Shown here: positions 11,579 through 23,440 of the stretch, piece by piece
How positions within the stretch are numbered: position 1 is the first letter of the stretch
Layout: every line of letters begins with the position of its first letter
Assembly: GCA_008508345.1 (NCBI GenBank)
Contig: QNGE01003241.1
Coordinates: 1-64,000 of the forward strand
From: Paragonimus westermani
Taxonomy: Eukaryota; Platyhelminthes; Trematoda; Plagiorchiida; Troglotrematidae
Reading direction: 5' to 3'
DNA: 64,000 nucleotides
Notes under the pieces: model-generated
Told to the model about the DNA's origin: nothing
The model's database searches: none
What the model saw: the letters and a program-made list of their open reading frames with translations, nothing else
Position numbers and translations under genes: made by a program

Positions 11579-14159
11579 GTTTAAAGGAAGACTGCGGCAC
11601 TAACCATACGACGGACTAGAATGTTACGCGTACTAGTAAAAAGCAAAAGGGTGGCTGTATGCTTGATGTGAACCCCAGTTCACTTCCAAGAAATTGCCAT
11701 CAAACTCGGTAGCGCCATAATCCAGGAGTTGGGCTGGAAGTCGATTATATGTATCACCTACAATGTGGTCCGAGTTTACCTTGATTCACGAGCTATGTGG
11801 ACTAAGCTTCATGATTCGAATTAGTCATATTCCAGACAGATCTCTATGTGATTAATGTAACTCTTGTGCGCTGCAACTAACAAATGTAGGGGTCACGTAG
11901 CCAAGTTAAATCTAGTTCCGAATGCGAAGCCGAATTGAAGTCGTAAGCGAGTTAATAATTATGTTCAGCCGGGTTTCAACATTCTTTTTTGCTATCCAGC
12001 GGTGGTGGTGAGATGTCAGTTCTCATTGGTAGATCGCGAGCTGGACCACCTTGGCTTTCTGGTTCACTGTAGCTGGCTATCAATAGCGAGCTCTCTGTTT
12101 ACCTCATTCAGTGCAGGCGTCTGTCGTATTGCAAATTAAAGAACAATACTGCTGTGAAAAAAAGATGTAGACGTCACTGAAACTGAGTGGGATGACCTAC
12201 GACAAGCAGACAACCGGGGTGTCATCTTTATTTAAACGCATTGGCACTTGCTACCTGCCAGATACTTAAATAAATGTCGAATTGGAACGTTTTGTTATCA
12301 ATAATCATTTTACTATAGTTGTATCTCGATGACGACCTTTGGCTTTAGGGGATATTCGAAACGAAGTTCTTGAATAGAAAAGTCCGTTACCTGGGGCCTG
12401 AAAGTGATAAACTCTCGTTTTTCCGATCCAGAAACTCAGAAAGTTTACATATGACCAACAGTGAATCAACTGCGCTGATTGAGAGATTGTTTTTTTCTCC
12501 AATGCAAACACGAACGGATGTCTGTTACCGAAATCAGATCCAACTAGCTCCTTTAGAGTAAAGGTCTGTTCAGTCACAATCTTTCCATGGGACTCATAAA
12601 AGACCGTTGCTTTTGACGAAAAAACATGGTGTGTCTCAGTGAGTATGTTGAAATTCTCTTTGCTCCAAAACGTGGTTCTCATGTGCGTACTCCACTAGTG
12701 GATCGTTCCAACCCAGACAATACAAACCTTATTCCGGAGAACACTACTGGTAGCTGAAACTGCTCTCTGTCTGACTTGAAGCGATCCACTCATGGAATAC
12801 AAAACTAATGCGACTCAACTAAGTCAAGGATGACTTTTCGGCGCAGGTTGAGCCAGTTGGACTAATGCAAGTATGCATGACAGTCGTAACTAATCCACTG
12901 TCACATTGACTGGACCAATGTCTCAAACAGTAAAATTAAACGATACACTTTAATCAGCATCGAGTTAATTCACTTTAAAATCATCATTACTCCGATTTAT
13001 GTCAATCGAACAATTGACGGTCAAGTGAGAGATTTCCCCTGTCTCGCCCACAGCCTTTGACAAGTGTCTATTCACTTTGTGGTTACAAGACGAGCAAAGC
13101 GCTTAGAAGCAACAGACTTTCTATCATCCATCAGTCTTGTTCTTGCATGCACTCTACAATCCGATGTAGATGTGACGTGGCGAACTGTGCTGTCAGTTGT
13201 TTGTACCGCCCGGACACTTCGAAAAATGGTCTCATGTCGCGTTGGTTTTTTCAGTTCGATTGGTATTCCCATTCGTCTGCTTAAACGTATGATTAGTTTC
13301 TCTCCTAAATGGGAGAACGTATCGTGTTTATCTTATATTCTTGGTCATTCCACTGATCGGTAGTGTACACATCCCAACATGAATTAATCATAACTGTGTA
13401 TGTTGATGGCTCAAGCTTTAAATTATATCACAAACTTCTATTCCAATCTGTTTTTGAAAACTTCTTTAGAGTTTGGGGATTCAGTGGGAGCTCTTGTTCT
13501 TCCGACCAAGGTTGTTTCAAAGGGCATCCCATCTGATTAACACACTGGTCAGGGAAGAACTTGGATCTTTCACTTTAGTTTGAACTGTTCAACCACGTAC
13601 ACGTCATGAAGCCTGGTGTTAATATTTCAGGAAAAATCGGCGACAGAACAGCAAACGAAAATCTAAAGCAGTACAATACTTTTTTTCATGACGTTCTCGT
13701 TTAACGTTGTTGACTCACTTCTCTCATTCAAAATACTCGACATGGATTCATGTGGCTTCGGTGGTTCTCAAAAACAGCACGCGTGAACGTCCTAGCAAAC
13801 AATTTCTACAGCACTTAGTGGCTCAGCTCAGCTTTGTTTCGTGATAGACTTACATCAGAATTCGGCGCGCGTACCTTATATCTATATATACCTTTGGTTT
13901 CTGTTCAGATGTCAACGCACAGATGTTGATAACTGAATCACCCACTTGTGTGAACCAACTCCGATTGTGTGAAAGCTGAAGGCTGTGCTCACTAAAACAA
14001 AGAAACGGCTTATCAACTGACAGCAGAGGACGCGAATACTTATTTGTGTGATAACGATCTGCTGATGTTATCAGGCCGTGTGACTGTTCGACAGACGTTA
14101 AATTTACTGTGTTGGCCCAGCATTCAGTCCAAAATTGTATGCCATATTGTGGTGGATTG
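11579..14159. other. No recognised gene
   Basis: Begins at the abrupt end of RTE fragment A. Open frames up to 125 codons at 12305-12682 (minus) and about 99 codons at 13064-13363 (plus) show no motif I can name. Confidence 0.35.
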
Positions 14160-14520
14160 TCAGGTCGGAGGTGCGAGTTTTCGAACGCTCGGCCGAATAC
14201 CTCAACGCGGGGAGGTACGTTCAAAAGCCTGCCGCGATCGGATCAAGAACAACGTGCGCGGTCGGATGAGTCATCGCTCGACTAGATCGGACCAACGGGC
14301 GAGGAAGGGCAGGCGAAATACGACAGACGGCCAGATCGGAGGCGTGGTTTTTCCAACATTCAGAGGAACATCTCGACACGATGTTGGGATACGGTCAAGG
14401 CCAACATTGGGTGGATGGCGGACAGCACGAGCAGCCGGACGAGTCATCGCTCAACGGAATCGGACAAACAGACGAGGAATGGCAAGTGGAAAACCCCCCC
14501 GATAGAAGGCGCCGATCACA
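14160..14520. repeat. GC-rich imperfect tandem repeat, two units of about 174 bp
   Basis: Unit 1 starts at TCGGAGGTGCGAG (about 14165) and unit 2 at TCGGAGGCGTGG (about 14337). Shared landmarks in the same order include GAGTCATCGCTC (14268 and 14441), a TCGGACMAA segment and GACGAGGAA or GCGAGGAA about 30 bases later. The block is visibly richer in G, C and CpG than its flanks. An open frame crosses both units on the plus strand (14044-14505), rich in Arg and Gly, but it looks like a by-product of the repeat. Confidence 0.6.
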
Positions 14521-15920
14521 CACGTAAACCGGTCAGAAGTGCACACGACGTGAGAACGGAAACCGGGGGTTGTTGCGGGTTGGAATTATGACTCAGAAAC
14601 AAGAGTGCGCGTTGCATGGGGCTAGCGATTTGGACAATAAAGATTGTGCTATATTGGATACCTTCTCGCTACAATATTTCTCTCTTGGAATTCTGATATT
14701 TTTGAGTAATTTTTCTACTGTAAAAACAAGGATGACTGTTTTTGACCATTTTTGGTATGATCGATACAATTATATCGGTTCACCAAATTAAGACAACGGT
14801 CATCAAGAGTGGTGTCTTATCGGGAAGACGCAGTCGGTGGACTTATCTAACCATCAAACGCACATTTTGTCAAAAACACTAGCTATTTCTTTGTTTTACT
14901 GCAATACCCCAATTGACATGATGACAGAAAAGTTGCCTACAGGATTCACAGGTAATTTGTAAATTGCAGGGAGCTAGGCAGGTTTAGGTACACCTTAATC
15001 TGCGTTGGACGGTTTAGAAAGGCAAAATAATTCGAACCATCGTTTCACTCTCATAGGGTGAGCAATAGAATGATTGGAAAAAGCGAGATTCCCAGGATAG
15101 TGTACGAGCTGGTAACCCAATCACTACATTTCAAGCATACATCAGTACAGCATAAACAGTAAGAGGTCATGAGTATCTTCATTCTACTGCAACGATTTTG
15201 ATGCCTGTGGTATTTGAATATTTGCCTGGGTGTGGTGAATTGCTACACATCCTCGGTTTGTCCTCGGTCTCGCACTCAATCTACTGTTGTGTAGCGGAAT
15301 ATGAGGAGCAAGCTGTTATGTGTCCGCCGACACAGCACAAAGAACGCTGTCGCACGGTGGTGAGGAGAGTGTTAACCGAGTCATTCAAAAACATCACTGC
15401 TGCAGACTCTACGAATACTGCTTACTTGATAGACACCTCACATACTTTCCATGTCTTCTACAAAGTTCAGGCCGGCAACCTCAATCTTGTCAGTCAGCGA
15501 ACATCATCCATTCTGGAATAGTGTGGTTGGTAAATGTGCGGTCCGAACTTTCTGTTCATACATGAAGTTTCTAGCACGACATGTGGTTGCCATAATTAAC
15601 CGTTACAGCGCCAAGCCAATTTACCACCCTGACTTCTGACTTGGTGTGGGCCGCTGAAACGCTTATCATCGATGTTATATATTCACTCTACAGGTGATCG
15701 TCACCTAAATGTTCCGAATATGTGATCGTCTGACATGAACCGGTGGTAGCCTAGCAGACCATCCTGAAATTTTTCACATACTTCTTAATGGTGAAGTTTG
15801 AAGTCGTATTTTTACCAATAATTATGAATAGGTGACTGGCTTATTTACCGCTTTGCTCTCGACGACCCCATGTGGAAAGCAACAAATGTGGGTAGTTTTC
15901 AAACGTATTTCATTCTAGAG
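14521..15920. other. No recognised gene
   Basis: Open frames near 15198-15640 on the plus strand overlap in all three frames and carry no motif. Nothing else seen. Confidence 0.35.
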
Positions 15921-15924
15921 AAGA

Positions 15925-16165
15925 TCCAATTGTGAAAATCCTTGACTCCGGATGAATTCGAATTAGCAGCAGAAACCACATGCCCACACTCTGCAAGCGC
16001 TCTCTCGGATGAGCTATGAAACCACAGCATGAGCTCAGAAATTCCACTTATGGACTCAGTCATCCACCTGTCCTACTGTCTTATATGGAGTCCATCAGAG
16101 GATCTAGGGGATTGGCTGCCCCGGCATGGATTCTCAAACAGTTCGCGTTAGAATCGACCAAAGCC
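15925..16165 (-). mobile_element. tRNA-like SINE, copy S4
   Basis: Minus-strand copy of the SINE family best seen at 53.0-53.6 kb. From right to left it holds the body (positions 16060-16160, with TGGAGTCCATCAGAGGATCT and CAAACAGTTCGCGTT), the GAGCTC landmark near 16031, and the tRNA-like part with a diverged A box (complement of GATGAGCTATGAAA) and B box near 15950-15960. Confidence 0.65.
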
Positions 16166-16458
16166 ACTGTTGGCTATTAAACATGTACTAATAATAAGTA
16201 AAGTGGAAGATAATCAAAAAGAAATCCACGCGAACTCAAAGAGAGAGCTTGGTGTTTCATCCAAAGTGGTGTGAAGTAAATTGAGGGTAACAGAGGAAAC
16301 GTTTGATTGATGAGTACGCCATGAAGTAACGATGGATCCCATGATACGCTTGGATTTGCGCTCTTCATTATTAGTGCAAAACAAATATGAACCGTTTCTG
16401 TCATGTTTTACGACTTGTGGTGACAAACGGATTTTGCCTGGTAACGGAAGAAAGTCTG
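16166..16458. other. Spacer, nothing seen
   Basis: Between SINE copy S4 and the fold-back element. No motif recognised. Confidence 0.4.
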
Positions 16459-16712
16459 TTTTCAAGTTGACCATCACTCACATTTGGTCGCAGCCTTCGC
16501 ATTCAGATAGACTTTCCAGACAGCCTCNTCTAGTTCCGGCCGCGGCAAGGATATGCACTACTGACGAGCTCTAATGAGATCGAAACTCGAGTCCTGTGCT
16601 TGTTTTCGAAAGAGGCTGTCTGGAAAGTCTATCTGAATGCGAAGGCTGCGACCAACTGTGAGTGATGGTCAACTTGAAAATAGACCAAATCCCTGACTAC
16701 TCACCAGTAATC
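16459..16712 (+). mobile_element. Fold-back hammerhead element, copy 2
   Basis: Two inverted arms of 69 bp, 16459-16527 and 16612-16680, pair with about two mismatches. They enclose 84 bases that hold one N (16528) directly after the left arm and one hammerhead ribozyme. The right side continues into ACCAAATCCCTGACTACTCA (from 16684). Compared with copies 3 and 4, the left antisense ribozyme and about 270 bases of centre are absent, and the N sits exactly where they would be. It is therefore probably an assembly gap or a collapsed hairpin rather than a true short element. Confidence 0.75.
16555..16599 (+). ncRNA. Hammerhead ribozyme, copy 2 (core intact, stem I weakened)
   Basis: CTGACGAG at 16561-16568 and CGAAA at 16581-16585 give the conserved core. 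Stem II is 16568-16581 with one mismatch and loop AATG. Stem III is ACTCGAGT (16585-16592), and the expected cleavage site is after C16593. Stem I pairs GCACTA (16555-16560) with CTGTGC (16594-16599): four pairs hold, and the two nearest the core (A-C and T-T) are broken. Cleavage is possible but likely impaired. Confidence 0.75.
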
Positions 16713-19000
16713 AAGAAGAAGGTTTGTGGGACGAATTGGTGGGAACAAACCCCCCGATGCGCACAATTGATCTTTACCTGCAGAGAATCATGTTTACTCT
16801 TTGATGATATGTTGCCATCTTTCCCCAACTGAGCGCAATGTACAGCACTGTTTCACTGTAAGGAATTGAAAGTCGATCAACAGAGAAACTGGCGATGACC
16901 AACAGAGGTGGTTCAATCTTTTTACGCAATAGTACCGGACCACATGTTAGAAAAATAACCTTGTAAATATTTCTTCAGTGAGGTATTGGGACTTCCTCTT
17001 CCACCACATTTACCGAACTGTTTTTTACTTGTTTACCTCCTCTCCCATCCAACGGTCTATTTGAGAAGAATGACCTTGAGACTGACCTTGATAATATTTT
17101 GGTAACTAAAGGTGCGGAACTTTACACAGTCAACGCAAATGCACCTACGTCAGGTTGACAGACGTGTGTTGAACGTAGCCGTGCTCATTCCACATAAAAA
17201 TTGTGAGTGCCACCCGATTTAATTTTCTTGAATCTTGACTGCTCGGAAGCGTGTGAGCTTTCAGAATGTGTTACATTACCCTTGCTACGCTAAACGTTCG
17301 TTCAGATTTCATGAGTATATTCGGCGACGAGTCATGAAAATCTCTTATTGAGAGAAGTTACAGGAATTCGACGAGTCCACAGTGCATTACAAACTCCTTC
17401 GGGAAGACAAAATTCTTGTCCGTAAGCTCAGTCACACACCAGACCACCTTCCCAGTCGAGCAAACGTCTTGTGCCAATCTCAGCATATATAGTTCACACA
17501 TAAAGCAACCTAGTGTGTAATGTATTTTATTTGGGAAAAGCGATGGTGCGCATAATGTAGGTCAAACGAACGCGACTAACTCATGATTAATCACCAATCT
17601 GTTTCGTGAGTGCATTCCTCCTGTTCATGTGAGTGATGCATTTCCTAGTGTATGTTCATGTTCATTAGTGTGTCCTCATTTGGTTACTCAATCAGTGACC
17701 CAAATGAACAAACTGGTAAAGTATCTCGTATGGATTTTAAAAGATTTTTCCGTTTTCGAAAAAATAAGTCTTGAAACCCTCACCGAAACTACATCTTCCG
17801 TTTTATTTCCGTGAATTTGTGATGTCACACTCCGATTGATGTCTGTGGCATGTTCATTGAGGATGTTACAAGAGGTTGCTATATTCTTCTTCTTCTTCGG
17901 TGTACTGATGGAAAGAGAACACGGGCAATAAACCACAGGCTACTAGTCATTTCAATAGAAATTTCTAAGAGTTCAACTGGGTAAAATAGGGTGTCGCTCG
18001 ATAGTTCCACCTCGACCGAACCACAATTGCAACAACGTTAGATCCAACGACGAAATAATAGAATGTGTAGTGAACTGACGATCTGTCTTGATGGAAATAA
18101 GCGTGACTTCGTCGTTCGGAAATTGAAATCGGAAGACAGCGATAAAGAAATCTGAACAAAGGTTTTACGTAATTCGCATCATTTGTTGTGTTACCGAAAA
18201 TGTCTGGCCGCAGCGAAGTAGAGTCGTGCAAATTGAAGCTAACCAGAAACCTGGAATCGAAGCGGGAACGCACCTTCCTCATTGTGTGCGGAGTTTTCCG
18301 GGCCTACCAAACCTGATAATCTGTGTCCACACCACCGTAAAAGCAGAGAGCAGGTTAGTCAGTAAAGATAACTCCCACCAACGTCGGTTAACGGACTACT
18401 GCTTCTCTAATTTACTGTGCCAGTAGTTCTCTTTCAAAGCAGTTACACTGAACGGATGAAATTTCGGATGATATATTATCGGCTGGATAGCTCGTCGACC
18501 TGTAGAATACTGCCCAGATAGTTTGTGGGTATGTAATTGAAGACGCATAATTTGTATTGTTTTCCATTTCTACAGTGTCCGTTGTTTTAAGGGACGGCAA
18601 CCGTTAACTTTTCTTCAAGGGAACAGTGCCAACGAACTATCATCAGCGCGTAATAGTGTCATAACCATTGGTTCTCATCTCTGTGGATAATGGAGCTGAA
18701 ATTTATCCTGCGTAGTCAGCAGACTTAAGCCTTGATGAATTGAAATGCGGTCTTACTTTGTTGACGTCCAGCAGTTCAACAGACAAATGACCATCGCACG
18801 GACATGAACTCGCTGTATGAAAGTTAAATTTGACAACAGGATTGACAAAATTCAGTTACAAAACGAGTCGATAACCTGACAATTTTAACCCATATCAATA
18901 GGTTTTTGCAATCCGTATCGCACGTTTAGTGCTGTACCTGTTTATCGCGATATATCAACAAAGGCTCTCATCAAACTTAGAGGGAGTACGTTTTTGAAAG
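16713..19000. other. No recognised gene
   Basis: About 2.3 kb with only short open frames on both strands. No TE motif recognised. Confidence 0.35.
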
Positions 19001-19002
19001 GT

Positions 19003-19160
19003 CTGGTTTCCGGCTGGGCTGAAAACAACAATAGGAACAGTGTGCTTACGTAGCAGACGCCTTACCACCTGAGCCACGTTGTGAGCTCAAAAATCTCTCT
19101 CTCAGCTTCAACCGTCCACCCATCCAACTGTGCAGTGTAGAATTCACCAAATGCGCCAAG
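19003..19160 (-). mobile_element. tRNA-like SINE, copy S6
   Basis: Minus-strand copy. The complement reads GTGGCTCAGGTGGTAAGGCG (A-box region, near 19060-19080), followed by a decayed B-box region near 19005-19020. The GAGCTC landmark and the body lie at 19083-19160. It forms a head-to-head pair with S5. Confidence 0.55.
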
Positions 19161-19244
19161 AGACTGACGACTGTGACAGATTTTACCAGGTAGGCTGTGT
19201 TAAAATTCACCTACGTCAATGCGTAGCACTGAACCTATATTTGT

Positions 19245-19545
19245 GATTAGTGGTGTGGCAGGTTTGATCAGTCAGAAACACTGGTGGATCACAATCCAGA
19301 CTGCCTAAGAAATCCTGTCTGTAGATTCAAAGTTGTGAAACAGTTGGTAGGTTTCATGTCGCACAATAGAGTGGGTGGGTGAGTCGATCCAAAATAGAAC
19401 ATTGTGAGCTCCCGGGGCGGCTTCGTAACCTAGCTGACAGAGCGCTTGTCGCAAGAAGACGTACTGTTCTCACTGATTTTTTAAGTCTAGTGGAAGCCGA
19501 GATGTTTCACAACAGATCATTCTTAATTAGCCAATCTGGCAATAC
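19245..19545 (+). mobile_element. tRNA-like SINE, copy S5
   Basis: Plus-strand copy. The body is visible from CACTGGTGGATCAC (about 19279) through AAGAAATCCTGTCTG (about 19307) to GTGAGCTC (about 19403). The tRNA-like part follows, with TCGTAACCTAGCTGACAGAG (A-box region, near 19424) and GTGGAAGCCGAGA in the tail. The B box is degraded. An open frame over it (19379-19567) is incidental. Confidence 0.6.
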
Positions 19546-22500
19546 TGAACGTACCAAACTGACCTGAACGCAGTGTCGCTTCTATGTCGCACATTAAACA
19601 GTCACTGTTCCTCGAGCGTTCGTACGTGTATATGCCTACTTTCACAACCTAACCTGTCAATCTCACAACGGGTCTGTGACACACCTTCAAAGCCACTCTG
19701 TAAAAGTTGTACGAGACCTGATGAAAGTGGTCCTCCTTGACAGTTGTGCATTGAATGTATGGTAGGTTTAGCTGTTGACCGGGCGGCAGCTACACCTTTT
19801 TGTTCATAACGTCCATAGGCCTGACTGGAAGGTATTGTAATTTTAGCCCTCGTTCACGGCAACAGTGCTTTGGATTGATATACAGATTGGGAATAACACA
19901 ACGTTTCGAGCAAGTTGTAATACTCAACGTTTCANAAAAAAGGGTAAACTAAGGTCAATCAATGGAACTGGGAACGCAGTGGCTGTAAACATCAAATTGA
20001 TTACAGTATGTCCTCTCGGACGGCGATTTCAATCAGTAAATTGGGTGATTATAAGACCTTTTCTGGGTGCACAATACTTATCCACTTCACTCAGCGGAAC
20101 GGTGAGGGCCTTCATACTTCTCGATTGTGTTGTCACCTTGACATCCGACAGTTTTACCGAACTATAGGCGGGCTCAACAAATAATATTCGTTACGGCTAA
20201 TGCTCAGTGTGCATGCGGAGTATGTATTCTAGCAAACTCAAACTACGCAACCGGATTATTTGACTGATTGATCGCACAGCCTGAGTTTCAGGGCCGTTTC
20301 TGTCTCTGATGGATGACCATCTACAAAGAAGTGAGTGATTGTTAGGGTCCCGTTCTCTATATGGCTCGGTTGCAATATGCTAAATTGTTCTTAAACATGT
20401 TTAGTCCCTCTGTCAATTCATTACGGCTGCACAATTCTTTCGGAACACCTCCTCCCAGCAGGCTTTTATAGCTGCTGCGATTTGTTTCCAGTGTTCGTTA
20501 AAGTCTCGTCTGGTGTGAACTGGGCAATATGTTTACCAGTGTCTTCTGGTTATCCTTCTTTACGTTCTGCCTGCTTGGGTGTCGCTTAGTTGAATTGCAT
20601 TCACGGGCAAATTATATAACGAAGCGGGTATGCAGTTTTGTACCAACTGAGTCCAGGCGGTTGTTCTGAAGTGTGAAGCAACATCCAACAGGTTGACATG
20701 AACTGTAACTGACCACTAGGTAGTAGTTCTGTTTCCATGGTCGAAATGCACATACGATACACTTTGTAACGCAATACCTCATCTAGTGTTAAAACGTGAC
20801 ACTATAAATATGAAGACCATGAGATGTGCATATCCATGACAGTTTACTACCTTTGTCAGTATGTTGTGTTCGAGCGTATAATCAGGAGCTGAGTGACGCC
20901 AACAAAAGTGTGTCAAATATGCGCAAACAAGAAAATGTAGGTGACAAAATTTTAGAACTCATCAAAATCCAGACAGTTCAGTAAAACTGACTTAGATTGT
21001 TGTGAATTGCCAACTGAGACAGTTGAAGCTTATGGGACGGGACGAATGGATGTGTTGGTGTGGAAAAAGTTCTTGACTTGCAGTCCGATTGCTGCATGAA
21101 GTCCAAGTCTTGAAGTCGACGATCCTCATTGTAAGGCCGCGTATTATGTATTTCGTATGTCGGTGCCAAGGCAAGATGTGTCCTTCAGTATGCTGTTTAC
21201 CATTGAATAGTCATTCCTGTTGCTACGTTGCGGAGAATTATGAAGCGAAATCTGAGTAACTGTTTCGCCAATGTTCGTGGCCATGAGACATACCAAACAG
21301 TAAGCAAAGCAATGTATTGTTGACGCCTATACTAACAACGCTGACAAAGTTGGGACCACTGTATCTGGCGTTCCATGTCAGGCGCTGTCAGGCGTTGGTA
21401 GAATAAACAACCTCTTATAGCTTACATTATCACTTGGGATGTGATGCAAAAGGTTATCAACGTTGGGACACGTTGTATACTGGAAACGACATATTGAAAA
21501 GGTAATTAACTTGAATGTGTAATAGACAAGTCTAACATGGTGGTTAAGGGACACATCCAGAGGAACGCGTTGGAAGTATGGTGATGGATTTACTATGATG
21601 CTTCAGTTGGCTGAACAGCATCCTGTCCGATTCGGACGAGGTCATTCGAATTCCCACGGGAACCAACCGTAAAAATCAGCAACTGCTTCTCATGGGCAAG
21701 ACAATCAAAGTGACCACTCGAATGCCAGCTGATATGATGGTATTCAAGACTGTTTTCACTTCATTCATCTCTTTATGCATGTTCCACCGTGTGCTGAAAT
21801 GCGTTCAACTAGGACTGCTTTCTTTGGCGGCAAGTGTTGTTGTGTCCTAAGTGTCAAAGTGACTGAGTTTCGACTGGTTTTGGACTGGTGGCAAGAATCG
21901 CCAACTTCTACTCTGTACTTGCTCTATTGTCCAAACTGAAAGGCTACGTAAAGTGTTCAATAGCCGTAAATTATGGTTTGGTTGCCCACCCACCTTCATG
22001 CTGTCTTGGGTACCTACAAAATGATGAACTTCTCCACAATCGGTGAACTATTGCTTTATAGTTTTGCTAGATTTGGGCACTCGCAACGCGAGATTAGCAA
22101 AAACTTCAGAGGGGTAGTGAAACTGATAAATTCCTACGGGAACTTAGGATTCTGCAGAGATCGCTGCCCAAAAACTACCGTAATTTAGTTCGGACCATTC
22201 TAGAAAGACTGGGCTTTTATCATGCTGATGTAACGCGCCTTTCCCTTGCCAAACGTTCTAAAACTGCTTGACTGCTAGACCTAGGTTCCTGCTATTCGGC
22301 TTCCCCTAATCTACTTGCGCGGAGACAAGAAAGACACGGTTGCGGTAAGCACGCTGTGTTGCCAAAAACCAGTTCGGCCAAATGAATGAAATGCCTGTAA
22401 ATATATATCATAAAATTGTGATCAGTCACTGTCTGCTTGTCTAAGCCACTTTGCTTCCAAGTGGCCAAGTAAGGCCAAATCCATAGGCGTTAGTTTCTCG

Positions 22501-22576
22501 GGCTGGCCTGACACCCCACTCACTTGCACGTATCCTGCTTGTCAGTCCGACGTTCCCCCCAGTGCTTTGTAGCTGT
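19546..22576. other. No recognised gene; one N at 19935
   Basis: About 3 kb without a motif I recognise on either strand. An N at 19935 marks an ambiguous or closed-gap base inside an A-rich run. Confidence 0.35.
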
Positions 22577-22660
22577 CTGATTTCGTCAGCCGTAACCGCG
22601 GCCCTAGATGGTTTGAAATGATGACTGATTTCATCAGCCGTTACCGATGCCCTAACTAGA
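22577..22660. repeat. Two-copy tandem repeat, 48-bp period
   Basis: CTGATTTCGTCAGCCGTAAC at 22577 recurs 48 bases on as CTGATTTCATCAGCCGTTAC at 22625, each followed by a CCCTA motif. On the minus strand an open frame (22779-22441) reads the units as VTADEI twice. I know no protein with this motif and do not claim a gene. Confidence 0.5.
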
Positions 22661-23026
22661 TTGTTTTGGTGATTTTGCCTCCTAACACATGCATTCCTCG
22701 AAATCTGATGTCCAGTCAAGGCATGGCAGCTAAACTCTGATGAACTATATACTAGTGAGGTGCCGCAATCCTTTGCCATTCAAGTACACACACTGCTGAC
22801 GCAATTAAAAGTAAGTATTCAGCTTGAACATTTCATCTGGTAATACTCCTTGACTTTTACCCATTCACCCAATAAGGTGCAGAATTCCTGCCTGACAAAT
22901 CATCAATCGTATTGGAGCAGTAACCATGTAAACTCGACCATGTACAACTCAGCGTGAGTCACCTGGTAACGATCCCGATTCGGAAAAGTAGCATGGAATA
23001 GATGAGGATGTTCCAACGAACCAGCC

Positions 23027-23440
23027 ATGTCGGAGGTGATGCAGTATTTAGAGAAGCTGCGTTTGTTTGCCATCACTGATCGACTGAAGCTCTTAGAAAC
23101 AGTGTATAAAATAAAGAATGACTATATAATATTCAAAGACTTGGGGTACTCAATAAACGACTGTAACCAACTTATTTTCAAAATGTATAACTATGACTTT
23201 TCTGGTCTCTTGCTTACTGTCGATGCATGCGCAGATCTGTTCTCTCACGATACCACTCTCGATCGATTTGTCAGTGGTCCCAAAATCCTCATTATTGATC
23301 ACCTTCTCGTCCAGGGGAAAGCGCCAGTTTTCAAGACGAGTAGTTTGGAAAAACACCCTGGTTCTTTGAACATAGCTAAATTGTCCAGATTTAGTGGAAA
23401 AATATATTGTGATTTTAAATGTGATCTTCTCGCGCCATAA
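23027..23440 (+). CDS. Unrecognised 137-codon open frame
   Basis: ATG at 23027 opens a 137-codon frame that is richer in hydrophobic and charged residues than the arginine- and serine-heavy noise around it, for example EKLRLFAITDRLKLLETVYK. It contains a DACADLF segment and no obvious membrane helix. I recognise no domain. It could be a single-exon gene, a terminal exon, or a fragment of an old mobile element. No promoter, splice site or poly-A signal was tied to it, so it is recorded only as the best non-TE open frame in this region. Confidence 0.2.
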   Translation: MSEVMQYLEKLRLFAITDRLKLLETVYKIKNDYIIFKDLGYSINDCNQLIFKMYNYDFSGLLLTVDACADLFSHDTTLDRFVSGPKILIIDHLLVQGKAPVFKTSSLEKHPGSLNIAKLSRFSGKIYCDFKCDLLAP

